The position numbers and the translations under genes are program-made. From contig NZ_WJBG01000252.1 in NCBI RefSeq assembly GCF_009709555.1, forward strand, positions 1 through 64,000: DNA of 64,000 nucleotides, read 5' to 3'. Under the pieces are notes generated by a model. That model ran no database searches, had not been told where the DNA came from, and worked only from the letters and a program-made list of their open reading frames with translations. The stretch comes from Streptomyces blattellae (GTDB lineage Bacteria > Actinomycetota > Actinomycetes > Streptomycetales > Streptomycetaceae). Positions within the stretch are counted from its first letter, which is position 1, and every line of letters begins with the position of its first letter. Positions 26,215-36,926 of the stretch are shown here, piece by piece.

Positions 26215-26439
26215 GAGGTAGGGCCGGAATAAAGGCGCATGAGAGACCCTGCTATCGTCCGGTGCCAACTGCGGCATCGCGGGCGCGGGCATCTGAGCTG
26301 ACGCCTGCTCACACGCAGGGCGAGATGCCCCACAGCCGCCCCCATATCCGTAACACCAGTCCCGTGCCGAACCGCGGCCTCATGCCGCGCCGACACAACG
26401 AGGTTGCCGTACCTATGCGCCACGCTGAAGGAGCCCGCG

Positions 26440-27264
26440 GTGAGTGCTGACCCGACGCAGACGCTCGCCTTCGAGACCGACTGCCACCTGTTCGACGGGT
26501 GTGGCTTCCCGGCTCCGGGCCTGCACTCGTTCCTGTTCGAGCCGCTCGTGGGTGACGCCGACGGCAACGGCGTCTACTTCAACAAGCCGATGCTGCTGGC
26601 CCTTCTCGGCTCCATCATCGTGGTGGGCTTCTTCTGGGCCGCGTTCGCCAAGCCCAAGGTCGTCCCCGGCAAGCTCCAGATGGTCGCCGAGGCGGGCTAC
26701 GACTTCGTACGCCGTGGCATCGTCTACGAGACGATCGGCAAGAAGGAGGGCGAGAAGTACGTTCCGCTCGCCGTCTCCCTGTTCTTCTTCATCTGGATGA
26801 TGAACGTCTGGTCGATCGTCCCGGTCGCCGCCTTCCCGGTGACGTCGATCATCGCCTACCCCGCGATCCTGGCCCTGATCGTCTACATCACCTGGGTCTC
26901 GCTCACGTTCAAGCGGCACGGCTTCGTCGGCGCCTTCAAGAACTTCACCGGCTACGACAAGTCGTTGGGCCCGGTGCTGCCGCTGGCCATGACCATCGAG
27001 TTCTTCTCGAACCTGCTGGTCCGCCCCTTCACGCACGCGGTGCGACTCTTCGCGAACATGTTCGCCGGCCACACGCTGCTGCTGCTGTTCACCATCGCCA
27101 GCTGGTACATGCTGAACGGCATCGGCATCGCCTACTCCGCCGTCTCGTTCGTGATGGTCATCGTGATGACCGCCTTCGAGCTCTTCATCCAGGCGGTTCA
27201 GGCGTACGTCTTCGTCCTCCTGACCTGCACCTTCATCCAGGGCGCGCTCGCCGAGCACCACTGA
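26440..27264 (+). CDS. atpB: ATP synthase subunit a
   Basis: The FoF1 proton-channel subunit (274 aa, membrane). The N-terminus FDGCGFPAPGLHSF is typical of actinobacteria. The transmembrane helices include FFSNLLVRPFTHAVRLFANMFAGH (key Arg of helix 4 in RLFANM) and FELFIQAVQAYVFVLLTCTFIQ. GTG 26440 follows AAGGAG by seven bases. It sits in the invariant order I-B-E-F-H-A-G-D-C. Confidence 0.96.
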   Translation: MSADPTQTLAFETDCHLFDGCGFPAPGLHSFLFEPLVGDADGNGVYFNKPMLLALLGSIIVVGFFWAAFAKPKVVPGKLQMVAEAGYDFVRRGIVYETIGKKEGEKYVPLAVSLFFFIWMMNVWSIVPVAAFPVTSIIAYPAILALIVYITWVSLTFKRHGFVGAFKNFTGYDKSLGPVLPLAMTIEFFSNLLVRPFTHAVRLFANMFAGHTLLLLFTIASWYMLNGIGIAYSAVSFVMVIVMTAFELFIQAVQAYVFVLLTCTFIQGALAEHH

Positions 27265-27338
27265 GCACCGCCTCCCGAACCCCCATAGTCGTCCGGTGGT
27301 CAACCCCCGCCGGTCCGTAAAGAGAAGGAAGAACTGGC

Positions 27339-27563
27339 ATGTCCCAGATGCTTGCTGCTGTCGATGGCAACCTCGGCTCCGTCGGTTACGGCCTCGCGGC
27401 CATCGGCCCCGGCGTCGGCGTCGGCATCATCTTCGGTAACGGCACCCAGGCTCTCGCCCGCCAGCCCGAGGCGGCCGGTCTGATCCGCGCCAACCAGATC
27501 CTGGGCTTCGCCTTCTGCGAGGCGCTCGCCCTGATCGGTCTGGTCATGCCGTTCGTCTACTAA
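27339..27563 (+). CDS. atpE: ATP synthase subunit c
   Basis: The c-ring proteolipid of 74 aa with two membrane hairpin helices. The Gly-rich first helix is GLAAIGPGVGVGIIFG, the polar loop is ARQPEA, and the proton-binding Glu lies in GFAFCEALALIGLVMPF. ATG 27339 follows AAGGAAG. Confidence 0.97.
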   Translation: MSQMLAAVDGNLGSVGYGLAAIGPGVGVGIIFGNGTQALARQPEAAGLIRANQILGFAFCEALALIGLVMPFVY

Positions 27564-27602
27564 GACGAACGCTGACGACCGACACTGACGAAAGGCACTG
27601 AT

Positions 27603-28157
27603 GTGAACAACAGCGCCCTGGTTTTCCTGGCGAGTGAGAGTGAGAAGGAGAATCCCCTCATTCCGCCGTGGCCGGAAGTTGTCATTGGCCTGATCGCCTT
27701 CGTCATCGTCTTCGGCTTCCTCGCCAAGAGGCTCCTCCCGACCATCAACAAGGTTCTCGAAGAGCGTCGCGAGGCCATCGAGGGCGGTATCGAGAAGGCC
27801 GAGGCCGCGCAGACCGAGGCCCAGAGCGTCCTTGAGCAGTACAAGGCCCAGCTCGCCGAGGCCCGGCACGAGGCCGCGCGTCTGCGCCAGGAGGCGCAGG
27901 AGCAGGGCGCCACGCTCATCGCCGAGATGCGCGCGGAAGGCCAGCGGCAGCGTGAGGAGATCATCGCCGCCGGTCACGCCCAGATCGAGGCCGACCGCAA
28001 GGCCGCTTCGTCGGCGCTGCGCCAGGACGTCGGCAAGCTCGCCACCGACCTGGCCGGCAAGCTCGTCGGCGAGTCCCTTGAGGACCACGCCCGGCAGAGC
28101 CGGGTGATCGACCGCTTCCTCGACGAGCTTGAGGAGAAGGCCGAGGCGGCCCGATGA
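27603..28157 (+). CDS. atpF: ATP synthase subunit b
   Basis: The peripheral-stalk subunit (184 aa). One N-terminal membrane span (EVVIGLIAFVIVFGFLAKRLLP, residues ~22-43 in two halves) is followed by a long charged coiled coil ending in VIDRFLDELEEKAEAAR. GTG 27603 is the start, since the ATG at 27600 runs straight into a stop. Its stop overlaps the atpH ATG by four bases. Confidence 0.95.
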   Translation: MNNSALVFLASESEKENPLIPPWPEVVIGLIAFVIVFGFLAKRLLPTINKVLEERREAIEGGIEKAEAAQTEAQSVLEQYKAQLAEARHEAARLRQEAQEQGATLIAEMRAEGQRQREEIIAAGHAQIEADRKAASSALRQDVGKLATDLAGKLVGESLEDHARQSRVIDRFLDELEEKAEAAR

Positions 28158-28978
28158 CATCGCCGCACGGAGCGAGCCGCGAGGCTCTGGCAGCCGCACG
28201 CGAGCGTCTCGACGCGTTGACGGACAACACGGCCGTCAACGCCGGCTCGCTCGCCGACGAGCTGGCCTCCCTCACCGCGCTGCTCGACCGCGAGGTGTCG
28301 CTGCGTCGGGTCCTGACCGACCCGGCGCAGTCCGGCGAGGCCAAGGCCGACCTGGCTCAGCGCCTCATCGGCGGCCAGGTCAGCGGCGAGGCCGGCGACC
28401 TGCTGTCCGGGATGGTGCGCTCGCGCTGGTCGCAGTCGCGCGACCTGGTGGACGCGCTGGAGGAGCTGGCCGATGTCGCCGACTTCACCGCGGCCCAGAA
28501 GGCGGGCACGCTCGACGACGTCGAGGACGAGCTGTTCCGGTTCGGCCGGATCGTCTCCTCCAACACCGAGCTGCGCGCCGCGCTCACCAACCGGGCCGCG
28601 ACGGCCTCCGCCAAGGGCGAGCTGCTGCGCAGCCTGCTCGGCGGCCGGTCGGCCGGGACCACCGAGCGTCTGGTGACGCGCCTTGTGACCGTGCCGCGGG
28701 GACGTAGCCTGGAGACGGGACTGGAGTCCCTGTCCAAGCTCGCCGCCGAGCGCCGGGACCGGATGGTGGCCGTGGTCACCTCGGCGGTACCGCTGAGCGA
28801 CGGGCAGAGGCAGCGCCTCGGCGCCGCCCTGGCGAAGCTCTACGGCCGTCCGATGCACCTCAACCTGGATGTGGACCCCGGGGTCGTCGGCGGGATCCGG
28901 GTGCAGGTCGGTGACGAGGTCATCAACGGCTCGATCGCGGACCGCATCGAGGACGCCGGCCGCCGCCTGGCGAGCTAG
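28154..28978 (+). CDS. atpH: ATP synthase subunit delta
   Basis: Links F1 to the b-stalk (274 aa). It has an actinobacterial long N-terminal helical region, a delta/OSCP core (LRRVLTDPAQSGEAKADLAQRL), and the C-terminal signature LYGRPMHLNLDVDPGVVGGIRVQVGDEVINGSI (in part). It is longer than the ~180 aa of E. coli delta, as usual for actinobacteria. It is translationally coupled to atpF through an ATGA overlap. Confidence 0.95.
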   Translation: MTSPHGASREALAAARERLDALTDNTAVNAGSLADELASLTALLDREVSLRRVLTDPAQSGEAKADLAQRLIGGQVSGEAGDLLSGMVRSRWSQSRDLVDALEELADVADFTAAQKAGTLDDVEDELFRFGRIVSSNTELRAALTNRAATASAKGELLRSLLGGRSAGTTERLVTRLVTVPRGRSLETGLESLSKLAAERRDRMVAVVTSAVPLSDGQRQRLGAALAKLYGRPMHLNLDVDPGVVGGIRVQVGDEVINGSIADRIEDAGRRLAS

Positions 28979-29108
28979 CAGCAACTTCATAAGCAGTACG
29001 TGTACCTACGGCCCGGTTGGGCCGTGCAGAGGATTCACCTCTTTCAGGGGGGAGTCCCCATCCCCCCAAGTGAAACTTCGGGCCCAACAAGGAGAGCAGG
29101 GAACCCAG

Positions 29109-30701
29109 ATGGCGGAGCTCACGATCCGGCCGGAGGAGATCCGGGACGCGCTGGAGAACTTCGTCCAGTCGTACAAGCCGGACGCGGCCTCGCGCGAGGA
29201 GGTCGGTACGGTCACCCTTGCCGGCGACGGCATCGCGAAGGTCGAGGGTCTGCCCTCGGCCATGGCCAACGAACTGCTGAAGTTCGAGGACGGCACCCTC
29301 GGCCTCGCGCTCAACCTGGAAGAGCGCGAGATCGGCGCCATCGTCCTCGGTGAGTTCAGTGGCATCGAGGAGGGTCAGCCGGTCTCCCGTACCGGTGAGG
29401 TCCTCTCCGTGGCCGTCGGCGAGGGCTACCTCGGCCGCGTCGTCGACCCGCTCGGCAACCCGATCGACGGCCTCGGCGAGATCGAGACCACCGGCCGCCG
29501 CGCCCTCGAACTGCAGGCCCCCACGGTCATGCAGCGCAAGTCGGTGCACGAGCCGATGGAGACCGGCTACAAGGCCGTCGACGCGATGACCCCGATCGGC
29601 CGCGGCCAGCGTCAGCTGATCATCGGTGACCGGCAGACCGGCAAGACCGCCCTGGCCGTCGACACGATCATCAACCAGCGCGACAACTGGCGCTCGGGCG
29701 ACGTGAACAAGCAGGTCCGCTGCATCTACGTCGCCATCGGCCAGAAGGGCTCGACCATCGCCTCCGTGCGTGGTGCCCTCGAAGACGCCGGCGCCCTGGA
29801 GTACACGACCATCGTCGCCGCCCCGGCGTCCGACCCGGCCGGCTTCAAGTACCTTGCGCCGTACACCGGTTCGGCCATCGGCCAGCAGTGGATGTACGAG
29901 GGCAAGCACGTCCTCATCATCTTCGACGACCTCTCGAAGCAGGCCGACGCCTACCGCGCCGTGTCCCTGCTGCTGCGCCGCCCGCCGGGCCGTGAGGCCT
30001 ACCCGGGTGACGTCTTCTACCTGCACTCCCGTCTGCTGGAGCGCTGTGCGAAGCTCTCCGACGACATGGGCAAGGGCTCGATGACCGGTCTGCCGATCGT
30101 CGAGACCAAGGCCAACGACGTGTCGGCGTTCATCCCGACCAACGTCATCTCCATCACCGACGGCCAGTGCTTCCTGGAGTCGGACCTGTTCAACGCCGGT
30201 CAGCGCCCCGCGCTGAACGTCGGTATCTCCGTCTCCCGAGTCGGTGGCAGCGCGCAGCACAAGGCGATGAAGCAGGTTTCCGGCCGGCTCCGCGTCGACC
30301 TCGCCCAGTTCCGTGAGCTGGAGGCGTTCGCCGCGTTCGGTTCCGACCTGGACGCCGCGTCGAAGGCGCAGCTGGAGCGCGGTCAGCGGATGGTCGAGCT
30401 GCTGAAGCAGGCTCAGTACCAGCCGATGCCGACCGAGGACCAGGTCGTCTCCGTGTGGGCCGGTACCACCGGCAAGATGGACGACGTTCCGGTCGCCGAC
30501 GTGCGCCGCTTCGAGAAGGAGCTCCTTGAGTACCTGCACCGCAAGGAGCAGGGCCTCATGACCTCCATCAAGGAGGGCGGCAAGATGTCGGACGACACCC
30601 TCACCGCCGTCGCCGACGCCATCGCCGAGTTCAAGAAGCAGTTCGAGACCTCGGACGGCAAGCTGCTCGGCGAGGACACTGCCGTCAGCGTCTCCAAGTG
30701 A
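29109..30701 (+). CDS. atpA: ATP synthase subunit alpha
   Basis: The non-catalytic nucleotide-binding F1 subunit (530 aa). Walker A is GDRQTGKT at residues 173-180; GYKAVDAMTPIGRGQRQLIIGD precedes it (in part). The signature PALNVGISVSRVGGSAQ is present. ATG 29109 is chosen because AAGGAGAG lies ~11 bases upstream and homology starts at MAELTIRPEEI. Confidence 0.97.
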   Translation: MAELTIRPEEIRDALENFVQSYKPDAASREEVGTVTLAGDGIAKVEGLPSAMANELLKFEDGTLGLALNLEEREIGAIVLGEFSGIEEGQPVSRTGEVLSVAVGEGYLGRVVDPLGNPIDGLGEIETTGRRALELQAPTVMQRKSVHEPMETGYKAVDAMTPIGRGQRQLIIGDRQTGKTALAVDTIINQRDNWRSGDVNKQVRCIYVAIGQKGSTIASVRGALEDAGALEYTTIVAAPASDPAGFKYLAPYTGSAIGQQWMYEGKHVLIIFDDLSKQADAYRAVSLLLRRPPGREAYPGDVFYLHSRLLERCAKLSDDMGKGSMTGLPIVETKANDVSAFIPTNVISITDGQCFLESDLFNAGQRPALNVGISVSRVGGSAQHKAMKQVSGRLRVDLAQFRELEAFAAFGSDLDAASKAQLERGQRMVELLKQAQYQPMPTEDQVVSVWAGTTGKMDDVPVADVRRFEKELLEYLHRKEQGLMTSIKEGGKMSDDTLTAVADAIAEFKKQFETSDGKLLGEDTAVSVSK

Positions 30702-30722
30702 CGTAAGGAAGGGACCTGACTC

Positions 30723-31640
30723 ATGGGAGCCCAGCTCCGGGTCTACAAGCGTCGCATCCGATCCGTCACCGCGACCAAGAAGATCACCAAGGCGATGGAG
30801 ATGATCGCCGCCTCGCGCGTCGTCAAGGCGCAGCGCAAGGTGGCGGCCTCCACGCCGTACGCGACCGAGCTCACCCGCGCGGTCACGGCGGTGGGTACCG
30901 GCTCGAACACGAAGCACCCGCTGACCACGCAGGCCGAGACGGTCACCCGGTCCGCGGTGCTGCTGCTGACGAGCGACCGTGGCCTCGCCGGTGCCTTCAA
31001 CTCCAACGCCATCAAGGCGGCGGAGCAGCTGACCGAGCGCCTGGAGCGCGAGGGCAAGCAGGTCGAGACGTACATCGTCGGCCGGCGCGGGCTGGCCCAC
31101 TACAACTTCCGTGAGCGCAAGGTCGCGGAGTCGTGGGCCGGCTTCACCGACGAGCCGACGTACGCGGACGCCAAGAAGGTCGCGGCTCCCCTGATCGAGG
31201 CCATCGAGAAGGAGACCGCGGACGGCGGCGTGGACGAACTCCACATCGTTTTCACCGAGTTCGTCTCGATGATGACGCAGACGGCCCTCGGTGACCGTCT
31301 GCTGCCGCTCAGCCTCGAAGAGGTAGCCAAGGAAGCAGCCCCCAAGGGCGAGATCCTTCCGCTCTACGACTTCGAGCCCACGGCGGAGGACGTCCTCGAC
31401 GCCCTGCTGCCGCGCTATGTGGAGAGCCGTATCTACAACGCGCTGCTCCAGTCGGCCGCCTCCAAGCACGCCGCCACGCGGCGCGCGATGAAGTCGGCCA
31501 CCGACAACGCGGGAGAGCTCATCGAGTCGCTCTCGCGGCTTGCCAACGCGGCCCGCCAGGCCGAAATCACCCAGGAAATCAGCGAGATCGTCGGTGGCTC
31601 CGCAGCCCTGGCCGACGCGAGCGCGGGGAGTGACAGGTAA
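30723..31640 (+). CDS. atpG: ATP synthase subunit gamma
   Basis: The rotor shaft of F1 (305 aa). The N-terminal helix is MGAQLRVYKRRIRSVTATKKITKAMEMIAASRV (in part; KITKAMEMIAASR is the hallmark). The Rossmann-like middle contains LTSDRGLAGAFNSNAIKAAEQ. The C-terminal helix includes RRAMKSATDNAGELIESLSRLANAARQAEITQEI (part). The stop TAA abuts the atpD ATG with no gap. Confidence 0.97.
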   Translation: MGAQLRVYKRRIRSVTATKKITKAMEMIAASRVVKAQRKVAASTPYATELTRAVTAVGTGSNTKHPLTTQAETVTRSAVLLLTSDRGLAGAFNSNAIKAAEQLTERLEREGKQVETYIVGRRGLAHYNFRERKVAESWAGFTDEPTYADAKKVAAPLIEAIEKETADGGVDELHIVFTEFVSMMTQTALGDRLLPLSLEEVAKEAAPKGEILPLYDFEPTAEDVLDALLPRYVESRIYNALLQSAASKHAATRRAMKSATDNAGELIESLSRLANAARQAEITQEISEIVGGSAALADASAGSDR

Positions 31641-33077
31641 ATGACGACGACAGTTGAGACGGCCGCTGCCACGGGCCGCGTCGCCCGGGTCATCGGCCCG
31701 GTCGTCGACGTGGAATTCCCCGTCGACGCGATGCCCGACATCTACAACGCCCTTCACGTCGAGGTGGCCGACCCGGCCAAGGACGGCGAGAAGAAGACGC
31801 TGACCCTGGAGGTCGCCCAGCACCTGGGTGACGGCCTGGTCCGCACCATCTCCATGCAGCCCACCGACGGTCTGGTCCGCCAGGCCGCGGTCACCGACAC
31901 GGGCACGGGCATCACCGTCCCGGTCGGCGACTTCACCAAGGGCAAGGTGTTCAACACCCTCGGTGAGGTGCTGAACGTCGACGAGACCTACGACGGTGAG
32001 CGCTGGACCATCCACCGCAAGGCGCCGAACTTCGACGAGCTTGAGTCGAAGACCGAGATGTTCGAGACCGGCGTCAAGGTCATCGACCTTCTCACCCCGT
32101 ACGTCAAGGGTGGAAAGATCGGCCTGTTCGGTGGTGCCGGCGTCGGCAAGACGGTGCTCATCCAGGAGATGATCTACCGCGTCGCCAACAACCACGACGG
32201 TGTCTCCGTGTTCGCCGGTGTCGGTGAGCGCACCCGTGAGGGCAACGACCTCATCGAGGAGATGTCGGACTCGGGCGTCATCGACAAGACCGCGCTGGTC
32301 TTCGGTCAGATGGACGAGCCCCCGGGCACCCGTCTGCGCGTCGCGCTGGCCGGCCTCACCATGGCCGAGTACTTCCGTGACGTCCAGAAGCAGGACGTGC
32401 TGTTCTTCATCGACAACATCTTCCGCTTCACGCAGGCCGGTTCCGAGGTGTCGACCCTGCTCGGCCGCATGCCCTCCGCGGTGGGCTACCAGCCGAACCT
32501 GGCCGACGAGATGGGTCTCCTCCAGGAGCGCATCACCTCGACCCGTGGTCACTCGATCACCTCGATGCAGGCGATCTACGTCCCCGCGGACGACCTGACC
32601 GACCCGGCCCCGGCCACCACGTTCGCCCACCTCGACGCGACGACGGTGCTGTCCCGTCCGATCTCCGAGAAGGGCATCTACCCGGCCGTGGACCCGCTGG
32701 ACTCCACGTCCCGCATCCTGGACCCGCGCTACATCGCGCAGGACCACTACGACGCCGCCATGCGCGTCAAGACGATCCTGCAGAAGTACAAGGACCTCCA
32801 GGACATCATCGCGATCCTCGGTATCGACGAGCTCGGCGAGGAGGACAAGCTCGTCGTCCACCGTGCCCGTCGCGTGGAGCGCTTCCTGTCCCAGAACACC
32901 CACGTCGCCAAGCAGTTCACCGGCGTGGACGGTTCGGACGTGTCCCTTGAGGAGTCGATCGCGGCGTTCAACGCGATCTGCGACGGCGAGTACGACCACT
33001 TCCCGGAGCAGGCGTTCTTCATGTGCGGTGGTCTTGAGGACCTGAAGAACGCCGCCAAGGAGCTGGGCGTCTCCTGA
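31641..33077 (+). CDS. atpD: ATP synthase subunit beta
   Basis: The catalytic F1 subunit (478 aa). Walker A is GGAGVGKT at residues 164-171, with the catalytic GERTREGNDL (Glu of GER) and VLFFIDNIFRFTQAGSEVS (Walker B). The signature PAVDPLDSTSR is present. It starts directly at the atpG stop. A GC hairpin separates it from atpC. Confidence 0.98.
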   Translation: MTTTVETAAATGRVARVIGPVVDVEFPVDAMPDIYNALHVEVADPAKDGEKKTLTLEVAQHLGDGLVRTISMQPTDGLVRQAAVTDTGTGITVPVGDFTKGKVFNTLGEVLNVDETYDGERWTIHRKAPNFDELESKTEMFETGVKVIDLLTPYVKGGKIGLFGGAGVGKTVLIQEMIYRVANNHDGVSVFAGVGERTREGNDLIEEMSDSGVIDKTALVFGQMDEPPGTRLRVALAGLTMAEYFRDVQKQDVLFFIDNIFRFTQAGSEVSTLLGRMPSAVGYQPNLADEMGLLQERITSTRGHSITSMQAIYVPADDLTDPAPATTFAHLDATTVLSRPISEKGIYPAVDPLDSTSRILDPRYIAQDHYDAAMRVKTILQKYKDLQDIIAILGIDELGEEDKLVVHRARRVERFLSQNTHVAKQFTGVDGSDVSLEESIAAFNAICDGEYDHFPEQAFFMCGGLEDLKNAAKELGVS

Positions 33078-33092
33078 CCTCGCGTTCTTGAC

Positions 33093-33119
33093 GAGGGGGC
33101 GGGGGCGCCCCGCCCCCTC
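33093..33119 (+). terminator. GC-rich hairpin between atpD and atpC
   Basis: GAGGGGGCGGGG and CCCCGCCCCCTC form a 12-bp perfect stem with a 3-nt loop inside the operon. It may attenuate or stabilise mRNA rather than terminate fully. Confidence 0.55.
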
Positions 33120-33186
33120 TCTCACGCCCTTTAGAATTGACCCAACACCCGGCACTACCGCCGGGTGGTGACCCGAGGAGCCACCC

Positions 33187-33561
33187 TTGGCTGCTGAGCT
33201 GCACGTCGCGCTGGTCGCGGCCGACCGAGAGGTCTGGTCCGGCGAGGCCAAGCTGGTCGTCGCGCGCACCACGTCCGGCGACATCGGCGTCATGCCCGGT
33301 CACCAGCCGCTGCTCGGTGTGCTGGAGTCGGGCCCGGTGACCATCCGTACGAGTGATGGTGAGACGGTCGTCGCCGCGGTGCACGGCGGTTTCATCTCGT
33401 TCGCGGACGACAAGCTGTCGCTGCTGGCCGAGATCGCCGAGCTGTCGGACGAGATCGATGTCCAGCGCGCCGAGCGGGAGCTCGAACGCGCGAAGGCGGA
33501 GGGCGATGCCACCGCCGAGCGGCGCGCGGACGTACGACTGCGTGCGGCGGCGGCGAGCTGA
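33187..33561 (+). CDS. atpC: ATP synthase subunit epsilon
   Basis: The regulatory F1 subunit (124 aa). The beta-sandwich starts LHVALVAADREVWSGEA and contains GDIGVMPGHQPLLGVLESG. The C-terminal helix (DVQRAERELERAKAEGDA) is shorter than in E. coli. The start is TTG 33187 preceded by GAGGAG. It is the last gene of the atp operon and is followed by a long hairpin. Confidence 0.96.
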   Translation: MAAELHVALVAADREVWSGEAKLVVARTTSGDIGVMPGHQPLLGVLESGPVTIRTSDGETVVAAVHGGFISFADDKLSLLAEIAELSDEIDVQRAERELERAKAEGDATAERRADVRLRAAAAS

Positions 33562-33587
33562 CACTGCTCACCGCGTGATGACGTCAC

Positions 33588-33633
33588 TCAGCCGCGGCTG
33601 GAACCGGAGCGATCCGGTACCAGCCGCGGCTGA
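33588..33633 (+). terminator. Terminator of the atp operon
   Basis: TCAGCCGCGGCTGG and CCAGCCGCGGCTGA form a 14-bp perfect stem, extended inward by CCGG/CCGG around a 6-nt loop. Each arm is itself palindromic (CAGCCGCGGCTG). Confidence 0.85.
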
Positions 33634-33690
33634 GGCGAATGTGGGTGTTTTTTCCATTCCGTTACCGAGGAGACGAGGAGGTCGGTGCCG

Positions 33691-34137
33691 ATGGTCCTCG
33701 CTCTGACTGTGTGCGGAATTGTCGTCGCCCTCGTGGTGGTGGGGCTGTTCGTCTTCGGTCTGCGCCGCAGGCTCATCCAGCGCTCCGGCGGCACCTTCGA
33801 CTGCTCCCTGCGCTGGGACGTCCCCGAGAAACCCGACACCAGCGGCAAGGGCTGGAGCTACGGCGTCGCCCGCTACAACGGCGACCGTGTCGAGTGGTAC
33901 CGCGTCTTCTCCTACGCCTACCGCCCCCGCCGCATCCTGGAGCGTGCCGCGATCGAGGTGGCCGGCCGCCGGCTCCCCGAGGGCGAGGAGGAGCTGGCGC
34001 TGCTCTCCGACGCGGTGATCCTCACCTGTCTGCACCGGGGCACGCGCCTGGAACTCGCGATGAGCGAAGACGCGCTGACCGGTTTCCTCGCGTGGCTTGA
34101 GGCAGCCCCGCCCGGCCAGCGAGTGAATGTGGCGTAG
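33691..34137 (+). CDS. DUF2550 family membrane protein
   Basis: The 148-aa protein begins with one membrane helix (LALTVCGIVVALVVVGLFVFGL), then RRRLIQRSGGTFDCSLRW and a cytosolic-type domain with KGWSYGVARYNGDRVEWYRVFS. The conserved actinobacterial family follows atpC in many genomes. ATG 33691 is preferred to GTG 33685 because GAGGAGG is nine bases away. The last codons form the 5' arm of its own terminator. Function unknown. Confidence 0.85.
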   Translation: MVLALTVCGIVVALVVVGLFVFGLRRRLIQRSGGTFDCSLRWDVPEKPDTSGKGWSYGVARYNGDRVEWYRVFSYAYRPRRILERAAIEVAGRRLPEGEEELALLSDAVILTCLHRGTRLELAMSEDALTGFLAWLEAAPPGQRVNVA

Positions 34138-34154
34138 CCACATTCACTCGCTGG
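34116..34154. terminator. Terminator overlapping a stop codon
   Basis: CCAGCGAGTGAATGTGGC and GCCACATTCACTCGCTGG form an 18-bp perfect stem around GTA. The stem contains the last codons and the TAG of the DUF2550 gene, and could also serve the convergent chitinase gene. Confidence 0.85.
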
Positions 34155-34216
34155 GTGGGGGTCCTACCGGACGAAGTCTGGGGGAGCGTCAACGTCGCTT
34201 AGGTCGTTTAGGTCGC

Positions 34217-36043
<1,827 letters not shown>

Positions 36044-36111
36044 CGTGCGCCTCCTCAGGGGGGTTGGGGGCGGGACTGAGCCTTCACGCCCACGGTGCCG
36101 CGAGAATAGAA

Positions 36112-36146
36112 AGGTCTGTACCACAGGTCAATAGGTCCAGACCAGT
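36112..36146 (-). promoter_or_regulatory. Chitinase direct repeats with DasR-like site
   Basis: On the minus strand, two 12-bp direct repeats, TGGTCTGGACCT (36133-36144) and TGGTACAGACCT (36112-36123), are 9 bp apart. They match the TGGTCYRGACCT repeats of Streptomyces chitinase promoters. ACTGGTCTGGACCTAT (36131-36146) also fits the DasR responsive element ACTGGTCTAGACCANT at nearly every position. Repression by DasR, released by GlcN-6-P, is inferred. Confidence 0.8.
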
Positions 36147-36206
36147 TATTCCCAAAGCTCTGCCAGATCCCCAACTCCTGTGCCGGTGCTGCCGCTTGGA
36201 AGGGAG

Positions 36207-36779
36207 TCAGCGCTCCCCTCCCGGGACCCACAGCACGTCTCCGGCGCCGCTGTTGGCCGTCCGGGCCAGGATGAAGAGCAGGTCTGAGAGGCGGTTGAGG
36301 TAGGTCGCGGTGAGCGGGTTCATGACCTCTCCGTGTACCTCCAGCGCGGCCCACGTCGACCGCTCCGCCCGGCGTACGACCGTGCAGGCCTGGTGGAGCA
36401 GGGCCGCGCCCGGGGTGCCGCCGGGGAGGATGAAGGACCGCAGCTTCTCCAGCCGCTCGTTGAAGCGGTCGCAGTCCGCCTCCAGCTTGTCGATGTAGAA
36501 CTGCTCGACCCGCAGGGGCGGGAACTCCGGGTTCTCCGCCACCGGCGTCGACAGGTCCGCGCCCACGTCGAACAGGTCGTTCTGCACGCGGGTGAGAACC
36601 TTGACGATCTCCTCGGCGAGCCCGCCGAGCGCGATCGCCGTACCGATCACCGCGTTCGCCTCGTTGGCGTCCGCGTACGCCGAGATCCGCAGATCCGTCT
36701 TGGCCACCCGGCTCATGTCGCCGAGGGCGGTGGTGCCCTGGTCGCCGGTTCTGGTGTAGATGCGCGTCAGATTGACCAT
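36207..36779 (-). CDS. Cob(I)alamin adenosyltransferase, PduO type
   Basis: Makes adenosylcobalamin from ATP and cob(I)alamin (190 aa). The N-terminal ATP-binding signature is TRIYTRTGDQGTTALGD, with RISAYADANEANAVIG, FILPGGTPGAALLHQACTVVRRAER and the end LNRLSDLLFILAR. ATG 36779 is chosen because MVNLTRIYTRTGD is the family start and upstream residues are not conserved. No cobalamin riboswitch is seen upstream. It supplies the cofactor used by methylmalonyl-CoA mutase, whose accessory genes lie at 54-57 kb. Confidence 0.94.
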   Translation of the reverse strand: MVNLTRIYTRTGDQGTTALGDMSRVAKTDLRISAYADANEANAVIGTAIALGGLAEEIVKVLTRVQNDLFDVGADLSTPVAENPEFPPLRVEQFYIDKLEADCDRFNERLEKLRSFILPGGTPGAALLHQACTVVRRAERSTWAALEVHGEVMNPLTATYLNRLSDLLFILARTANSGAGDVLWVPGGER

Positions 36780-36909
36780 GTGACCCAATCTAGACGCTCG
36801 CCCATGGTGCGGGTCGCAGGGCGTGGAGACCTCGGCGCCGCCCCGTCCACGAAGCGCCAACCGGCGTGAAACCGCACGGAATCAGTCCGTCCGGCGAGAC
36901 GTGACGACT

Positions 36910-36926
36910 GTCTCACGCCGTGAGAC
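36910..36926. promoter_or_regulatory. Perfect 7-bp-arm palindrome between divergent genes
   Basis: GTCTCAC-GCC-GTGAGAC is a perfect inverted repeat in the 251-bp gap between the adenosyltransferase and dehydrogenase starts. Related half-sites (GTGAC, GTCAC) flank it. It looks like a repressor operator of unknown regulator. Confidence 0.5.

Noticed and set aside
28923..33293. 1456-codon open frame antisense to the atp operon
   Set aside because: It is a high-GC shadow frame with no motif; all sense genes beneath it are certain.
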